From Monodelphis domestica (lineage: Eukaryota; Chordata; Mammalia; Didelphimorphia; Didelphidae): a stretch of 64,000 nucleotides of DNA. The notes beneath the pieces were generated by a model that searched no databases, was not told where the DNA came from, and saw nothing but the letters and a program-made list of their open reading frames with translations. The stretch covers positions 352,056,207-352,120,206 of the forward strand of contig NC_077227.1 in the NCBI RefSeq assembly GCF_027887165.1. The letters run 5' to 3'. Of this stretch, positions 57,421 to 64,000 are shown one piece after another (position 1 is the stretch's first letter; the number at the start of each line of letters is the position of its first letter). The translations under genes and the position numbers were made by a program.

Positions 57421-57965
57421 CAAAATTCTATATAAACATGAGCCATTTCTGCATTTAATATTCATGAAGAGAGATACTAGGTTTACTAGTGAGGAGGAAG
57501 TAGATGATTGCATTATTTGGGGATGCCTGATTCCTGGTCTAACCAAGATAAAATATTCTCCCCAAATACATTCCCGGATATACCACACCCAGAGGTTTAC
57601 TAATGGCATTTGCCACAGTAATTGCTATCCTCTTGAATTCACTAAGGAGGTGTATGATTTTTCTGTATTTCCAGTAGGCTCCAACATACTTACAGCTTGA
57701 CAGGGCTGGTTGAGAAGTTTGTTTGTTTTTTCCCCCTCCCGTTTCCTGCCCTCCTGGACTGGTCCCGAGTCCACTGTTTAGGAAAAACAGGAAGACTAAG
57801 AGCTCATACAGGGCTATAACTCTGGGCCCCCAACTACAAATTTCATTAGGGTCCCTTCCTGTCAATAGCCATACTCATTCTTCAGTTCCACTTCTGGTTT
57901 CAGTTCTGATTCTCTAGACCTGTCCAGGCTTCAGTTTCATTCTCACTGTGGAAGGTCTCTCTGCC
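57421..57965. other. Noncoding, unrecognised
   Basis: Open frames on both strands at 57382-57917 show no family similarity. Confidence 0.35.
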
Positions 57966-58029
57966 CAGGGGTCCCTTCCTTTGATTAGTTAATCCACAGA
58001 GATTCCATTTGGAGGAAATGCCTAGGCCA

Positions 58030-58270
58030 CAGTCATTCCTCTCCCAGCTCTGCTCTTGACTCTTCAGACTTCCTCCTCCAACTCTCTTCTCATCTTTTCT
58101 TTCTCTCTGTCTCCTTATGCTTCTCTGCTGTCTTTTAAATGTTGTTATCCCCCATTAGAATATAAGCTCCTTGAGAACAGACACTATCTTTGTTTGTTCA
58201 TATTTGCATTAATTCCCAAATGCTCAGCACAGTGCCAGCACATACTATTAATGCTTCTTGACTTAACTTG
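58030..58270 (+). repeat. L2 3' end fragment
   Basis: tagaatataagctccttgagaacagac, caaatgctcagcacagtgccagcac and taatgcttcttgactt are the classic L2 3' end. Confidence 0.75.
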
Positions 58271-59200
58271 AATTGCTTTTTCCAGTCATCTCTCCCTATC
58301 CTTCAACTCTCTGGAGTTCTGGAACCCCAATTACTCCCAGACCCTTCCATGTCTGGTTTCCTCTTACTGAAGTCAGTACCCAGTTGGAGCCTGGAAGAGA
58401 TTTTCTACTTTAATTTCACCCATACCTTATGCTCTGCCCCAGATTATCCAACTGTTTCAGGCCCTCTCAGCAGTGTTCAGTAGTCACAGGTAGCTGGAGA
58501 GTCACAGGGCCTGGGATCTGGGAACAAAAGTAGGATGTCTAAAGCGCTTGGCCCTTCACTATGACCTTGAGATTGAGCAGTTGCTCAATGTCTCTGGACA
58601 AGGTCAAAAGTACTTCTGTCAACCAAACCTGGGGCCATTTCCTTCTTCCTGTAGACCGGGGTTAAGGGCAGTCCATCTTGCAGCCTTTCCTATATACACC
58701 CATTGGAGATATCTCTCAGAATAAGGCTTCAAATGCCACATTGTCAGGACCCACCACGTCTTGTGCCCTATTAGCCTACCCTAGAAGAACCCAAGTCCCC
58801 CTCCATGTCACAATATTACCAGCCTTCTTTTCTATTTTATTTTGGAGTTTATAAAATGATCGTTGAAAGGGGGCAATGTAGTCAATTACATTCTTGAAGG
58901 GCAGTACCTTGCATAAATACATTGTGAATGATATAGTGAACAAAATTTGACTAGTAAATCTGAACAATGGGACTTGAACAGGAAGGAGCTCTTGGATGGA
59001 GAACACTCCTCTCTCTGTGACTGACCTTTTAGAGATGGGTGGAAGCCATGTTACATCAGTAAATTACTCCTACTCACCAGAGAAAAACCACCCTCTGACA
59101 TCCTCTAACAACAGGTGCCATCTGGGATGGACTGGTCCCACTTCAGTGAATATTCTGCCAAATATTTAAACAAGATGCCTTCCCTCCCTAGGGTTCGACA
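58271..59200. other. Noncoding, unrecognised
   Basis: No exon or clear repeat identified. Confidence 0.35.
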
Positions 59201-59259
59201 GACTTGGCTGCTCTATAAACCCCTACATTTGAGAAGAGCACACTTCCTCACTGGATAAT

Positions 59260-59525
59260 GATTAATGCTAGTAAATTTCTACTTATAGTGAAGACAAATC
59301 TGCCACCCTGAAAATTCCTCCTTTTGGTACTGGCTCTGCCCTTAGTCCCAGCAAAATAAGCCTAAAACCTTTTCCACATGAAAACACTTCCAATATCAGA
59401 AAACATGAATTATATCTCCCCTGAATCCTTTCTTTTTTTCAAGTGAATTATTCCCAATTGCCTCCAACCAAACTTCATTTGAAATAAAACCAATTTTGAG
59501 TCTACTCTCTCATCCCCAATATACC
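59260..59525 (+). repeat. L3/CR1-like fossil
   Basis: aatttctacttatagtgaagac, tttggtactggctctgcc and cttttccacatgaaaacacttcc resemble L3/CR1 3' sequence. Confidence 0.45.
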
Positions 59526-59699
59526 TGAGGTGATATATAATGAGATGGAAATAACCATGGATTTTAAGTCAGGAGACCTGGATTCAAATATTGGTACTTG
59601 CACTTATTAGATAATGTGACTCTGAACAAGCCCCATCATAGTGAACATAGAGAAAGAGGAAATGGCCCCTGTGCACATGTGTCCACTGATGGTAGCAAT

Positions 59700-59890
59700 T
59701 GGGTCTATCCTAACAGGTTAAGGCACTGGACTTGGAGTCAGAAAGTTTTGAGTTCAAACCCTACTTCATCCATTCATTTATTGTGTGACCCTGGGCAAGT
59801 CACTTAACTTCTTTGTGTCTCAGTTTCCCCACATGTAAAATGAGAGGATTGACTAAAGTGGCTTTTAAGACTATGACCTTATACTAATAT
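59700..59890 (+). repeat. MIR/CORE-SINE-like repeat
   Basis: ggcactggacttggagtcag, gttcaaaccctacttc, gtgaccctgggcaagtcacttaac and tcagtttccccacatgtaaaatgag. Confidence 0.75.
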
Positions 59891-59899
59891 GCTGACAGA

Positions 59900-61080
59900 A
59901 TGGCTGATGCAGGGGTTGGAGGCCTAGTCAGTTTAGTTACACCTGAGTTCCTGAAAATGTGATTTGAGGTATAATGCCTTAGTACAAAAGTAAAAAAAAA
60001 AACACATGCAAATATCATTTCTCTACTTTAATCTACTCTACAATCCTTTTTAGGCTCCAAGACAATTGGCTGAAATGATGTTTTGAGTGAGACAGAGGAA
60101 CCCAAGGGACATAGAAAAGGTTTCTTAATGTTTCATAAATTAGATAACTCATTAAAAGCCTAGCTCTTAGATCCATAAGTGTGAAAGAGATTTTTTTTTG
60201 TTCTAGCCCTGCTTTCACAAAGATAAAGTATTATTCCTATTTTACAGATGAGGCAACTGAGATTCACAAAAAGTGCACAAGGACATATGGCTGAGAAGAG
60301 GGGAAAAGAGGTGGCAAGCCTAGAATTGAGATCTCTTAACCTCCAGTGTAGTTTCCACCTACCACACCCAAAATATACTGCCAATGTCTAAAATCTTTTC
60401 CATCCACTGGAGATCACACAAAGAAGGGACAAAAAGTGGCAACAGTCAAGGAATATCCTCCCTCCTAGGCTAATTTTTGTATTTTTCATCTTTAAGAGTT
60501 AGGGTTTCTCTGCCCTCCCCCAGCCAGCACCCCAAACAACTGTTCTCTCTCATCTATTAGTTACCCAGCAGAAAGCTTACCTTATACCTTGATTTCACAT
60601 GAACAATGAACCCAGAAGGTAAAACAGCATCAGAGTGTCTAGACTCTGTTATTATTTTTTTTTATGAGAAGTCCCCATACTCAAAATGAGAACCCAGACC
60701 TTACATGGTTCCTATGGGATGTGACTGGTAGTAGCTGATGGTTTTGAATCTCAATTGTTATTTATTATTTATATAACTTTAGGCAAGTCTCTCCCTTTCT
60801 TGAGATCTCAGTTTCTCCATCTATAAAATGATAGGGTTGAACAAAATGGCCTTACAGATTTCTTCTAGTACTAATCCAATGGGAATTTTCACTTCTTAAT
60901 GCTCTTATCAGTTTTAAGTGGAAAGGGTAGCCTGGTTAACCTGGTACGGTCATGGAGTCTTGAGCTCCTGTTTTGGGATTCTGGTTAAATCTTCCTTCAG
61001 AGGGAGGGGAAATATCCACTGATATTTTGCTGAGAAGACTAAGGGCATCTCTTGGCTCATGATTACTGTTAGGGGGAAAA
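59900..61080. other. Noncoding with MIR-like pieces
   Basis: MIR-like at 60225-60360 (acagatgaggcaactgagattc) and 60745-60880 (tcagtttctccatctataaaatg). Otherwise nothing recognised. Confidence 0.4.
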
Positions 61081-61084
61081 GGGG

Positions 61085-62160
61085 TTAATTTTTAAAGGGT
61101 TGGACTTGATTATTTAAGAGTTTGGCCACCAAGAATTTAATTAATTCCAAAGAGATTTTATTTAAAATTTCATTACAAAATGTAGAAAGAGTGAAGTAAG
61201 AAATCAGAGAGAGGATAAGGTAAGCCTAAACACTAAGTAATTTACTCCAGCACCTGGCTCAAAAACTAGGCAGGGGAGGGGGCAGCTGGGTAGCGGGGTA
61301 GCTGAGTGGATTGAGAATCAGGCCTAGAGACAGGAGATCCTAGGTTCAAATCTGGCCTCAGACATTTCCCAGCTATTTGACCCTGGGCAAATCACTTAAC
61401 CCCCATTGCCTAGCCCTTACCACTCTTCTGCCTTGGAACCAATATTGGTTCCAAGACAGAAGGTAAGGGTTTTATTAAAAAACAAACAAACAACAAACAA
61501 AAAACTAGGCAGGGGAGTTTTGTCCTAAACGGGATAGGCCTCAGCCCTTGTAGCCAAGACCTGGGGAAGTCTCTTCAGAAAAATTCAGCAGTTAAAGGTC
61601 AGCTTTTCACTCACCACATGTCCACCCAGTCAGCAGATCCTTCTGCCCCTCTTCACCAGCCTCAACTCGAAAGCATGAAAAATTCCTCCCATCTCCACTT
61701 CCAAAAATGAAGACCCCATCTCATAGGAAGTGACATTTTCTCTTGTTCCTAATTCCATATCTACCAATCACAGTTGATGCTCTGTCCTAGGACTGCCCAG
61801 TTAGTCAATTCTGATTCATTACCTACTATCTCACATGTGGGTCACAGACCTCCCACTAAATGATTTAAGTGGGATGTTTATACCTTTGGTGAATAGATCC
61901 AACATGGGCAGATCTTCCCACTCAACTTTTAAGTATCGTGTTCACATTTGTGATTGAATCTAAAAATCGGCAGGTCTCCATACTTAACTTTTAAATAGGG
62001 TATTTACACTTATGGGGATTAAAATCTAAAAACAGACTTGAGTTACAATTTAAATCTTCACAATCAGGGAAGAGCCAAATCCAATTTTCATACTACTTTA
62101 AATAGGAGTAGTTAAATCTCAGCATCAGGGAGATGATTTGATTGCCTGAAACAATTGTGG
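61085..62160 (-). mobile_element. Solo LTR, family 1, copy D, split by a SINE
   Basis: On the minus strand: CCAAT-like tgattggtagatat near 61765, tgggtggacatgtggtgag, ggcctatcccgtttaggac, and a U5-like end ggtggccaaac. Shares layout and blocks with copies A-C but is more diverged in U3. The SINE at 61279-61499 interrupts it. Confidence 0.5.
61279..61499 (+). repeat. Type A SINE with perfect 18-bp TSD inside an LTR
   Basis: ggggcagctgggtagcgggg..gctgagtgg head, ggttcaaatctggcctcagac, cttctgccttggaaccaatattggttcc and a mixed A/CAAA tail. Flanked by AAAAACTAGGCAGGGGAG at 61261-61278 and 61500-61517. Confidence 0.95.
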
Positions 62161-62459
62161 ATAAAATTGCCTCTACTTACTTAATTTAACAATTTAACTA
62201 CTGTAGATAAAGTCCCCTTTTTAGTCCCTTTTGAACTAGACCAAAAAATGGAGAAAGTACATCTTCCCAGCCAACTGAAGAGATATAGAGATACCAGACA
62301 ATGGAGACCAAATACCAGATATCAATCAGTGTGAGATTGAATTCTGGGCTCACTATAGGACTCTGGGGCCTAAATAACCTATATAATACCCACTGCACAA
62401 TACACCCAACAAGTCAGTCCCAAAGCACAGTTAAATCATTTGTTAGATTTAACTTCTAA

Positions 62460-62700
62460 GCTCCTTGGTTTCCTCATCTGTAAAATGAGGAAGTTGGACC
62501 CTTAAGATATATGAGTCCTAGATCAGGAACTTAGTAGCTATGTGACCTAGAAAGAAGGTCATTTAAACTCTAAACATCAGTTTTCCTATTTGTAAAAAGC
62601 GATAATAACATCTGCCTTGGCTTCTTAATAGGGTAACGAAATCAAATAATATTTTAGAATCATAGAATCTTAGAATTAGAAAGGATCTCAGAAACTGATC
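62460..62700 (+). repeat. MIR-like fossils
   Basis: ttggtttcctcatctgtaaaatgagg; tagctatgtgacctagaaag; then atcatagaatcttagaattagaaaggatctcag. Confidence 0.6.
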
Positions 62701-62919
62701 CAATGTTTATACACCAACAGTTGGGCATCAATTTTCACTTGATGGCAATCTTAGTATTTTTTCAGATGACACAAAACCACAAGGAATGGCTAATTGACTG
62801 TATGATGAAATAAGGGTCCCAAAAGATAGCAATTTACAATAGAGTTTTGGGTTTTTTTTTAAGATCCTCCCCTTCTGTATTAGTATCGATTCTAATATAA
62901 CATAATGTATTGTCTCTGT

Positions 62920-63740
62920 TTTTCTCTTTTAATTAGACCTTTTTTAGCTTTAACTTTGTCTGAGATTATTATTGCTACCCCTCATTTTTTTGGTCATTTG
63001 AAGCATAATATATTCTACTCCATTCCTCTATTTTTATTCTATGTGTATCTCTCGTTTTATTTTATTTTAATGTTTTTTTTTTACCCTCGCCTTCCATCTT
63101 AGAATCAATACTATGTATTGGTTCCAAGGCAGAAGAGCAGTAACAGCTAATAAATGGGGTTTAAGTAACTTGCTCAGGGTCATACAGCTAGGAAGTGTCT
63201 GAGGCCAGATTTGAATCTAGGACTTCTCATCTGTAGCCTGGCTCTCAATCCACTGATCCACAAAGCTGGCCCCTGTGTCTCTAGTTTTAAAAAGTATTTC
63301 CTATAAACAGCATATTGTTGGATTTTGGTTTTTAATCCATTCTGCTATATGTTTCCATTTTATGGGTGAATTCATATCATTCACATTCAGAGTTATAAGC
63401 ATAAGTTGTGTATTTCCCTACATTCTATTTTTCTTCTCTGTTTTTCCTTGTCTCTCTTTTTAACTTCTTCATAAATCAAATTTTCCTCTAACTACTTTCT
63501 CCTTAATCCATACCCCTTCTTTAATCCCAACTTTATTTCCTCCTATATTCCTCTAAGATTCTCTCTCTTTTCTCCTCCTCTTACCCTCCTAGTTGCTCAT
63601 TTATTTACCCTTCTATGAGGCCCTCTCTTATCCCTTTTTTACCCTCTTATTTGTTATGATAAATGGCAACTATTATTCCCTCCCTTGTCTTTCCCCTTGC
63701 CCTCTTTTTTCTTTTTTCCCCTTCTTTTCATACTTGGAAA
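62920..63740 (-). mobile_element. L1 fragment (inter-ORF spacer and ORF2 endonuclease start), split by a SINE
   Basis: On the minus strand 63461-63274 reads like the start of L1 ORF2 (TLNVNDMNSPIKWKHIAEWI..NQNPTI), and 63065-62920 continues with NEGVAIIISDKVKAK. 63480-63740 fits the purine-rich spacer upstream of ORF2. The type A SINE at 63073-63273 separates the two halves. Confidence 0.8.
63073..63273 (-). repeat. Type A SINE inserted in an L1 fragment
   Basis: T-run tail, ttccatcttagaatcaatac, ggttccaaggcagaagagcag and ctggctctcaatccactgatcc. The short stretch tctctcgtttta on the left recurs as tctctagtttta on the right, consistent with a TSD. Confidence 0.88.
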
Positions 63741-63744
63741 TTTT

Positions 63745-64000
63745 TATTTAATTAGTTAATTTAGAGTATTTTTCTATGGTTACAAGAATCATGTTCTTTC
63801 CCTCCCCTCCCATGACCCTCCTCCCATTGACAACATGCAATTTCACTGGGTTTTACATTTGTCATTGATCAAGACCTATTTCCATATTATTAATATTAGA
63901 AATAGGGTGAATGATCGTTTAGAGTCTACATCCCCAATCATATCCCCATCGACACATGTGATCAAGCAGTTGCTTTTCTTCTGTTTCTATTCCCACAGTT
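63745..64000 (-). repeat. Family D repeat, cut by the window end
   Basis: agtatttttctatggttac, gaatcatgttctttccctccc, cactgggttttacatttgtcattgatcaagac and gtgatcaagcagttgctttt in reverse. Confidence 0.7.

Overview
The window is vertebrate nuclear DNA from a marsupial, most likely a didelphid opossum such as Monodelphis. It is AT-rich and CpG-poor. It is crowded with marsupial tRNA-derived SINEs (some ending in an RTE-type tail), MIR/CORE-SINE, L2 and L3/CR1 fossils, L1 and RTE fragments, and solo LTRs. A short hAT element closely resembles the SPIN transposons known from opossum. There is no bacterial-style gene content, and almost all short open reading frames are chance or repeat-derived.

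Only one protein-coding gene could be supported. It lies on the minus strand from 54850 down to 20658 and is a complete member of the SLC36 (PAT, proton-coupled amino acid transporter) family, best matched to SLC36A1/PAT1. All ten coding exons were found, each with GT-AG splice sites and matching phases. The exon lengths sum to 1494 nt, giving an uninterrupted 497-residue product. A GC box and a TATA-like box lie just upstream of the first coding exon. The family's functional histidines, extracellular disulfide cysteines and three N-glycosylation sites are present. The C-terminal tail and part of the N-terminus look more like SLC36A3 or SLC36A2, so the paralog name is probable rather than certain.

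Region by region. 1-20600 lies downstream of the gene: a solo LTR (about 2785-3330), three copies of a second LTR family (3738-4700, 11580-12435, 15690-16490), a 5'-complete but 3'-truncated L1 (5815-9690), a full-length 7SL RNA retropseudogene (about 10290-10565), a hAT-like MITE (17728-17936), an inverted repeat pair (18176-18795) and many fossil repeats. 20658-54850 is the transporter gene. Its introns hold an RTE 3' end, a solo LTR, a 5'-truncated L1, a SPIN-like MITE with perfect 8-bp target-site duplication, about 20 SINEs, two long diverged copies of one ancient repeat, and several microsatellites. 54850-64000 is upstream: promoter, then L2/L3/MIR fossils, a fourth copy of the LTR family split by a young SINE with an 18-bp duplication, and a minus-strand L1 ORF2 fragment also split by a SINE.

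No unknown gene system was found. The most informative items are the intact transporter with mixed paralog signals, the SPIN-like element, the 7SL pseudogene, an unassigned repeat of about 200 bp flanked by a 21-bp direct repeat, and the layered insertions. Repeat family names come from recall of consensus features without database searches, so they are hedged where uncertain.
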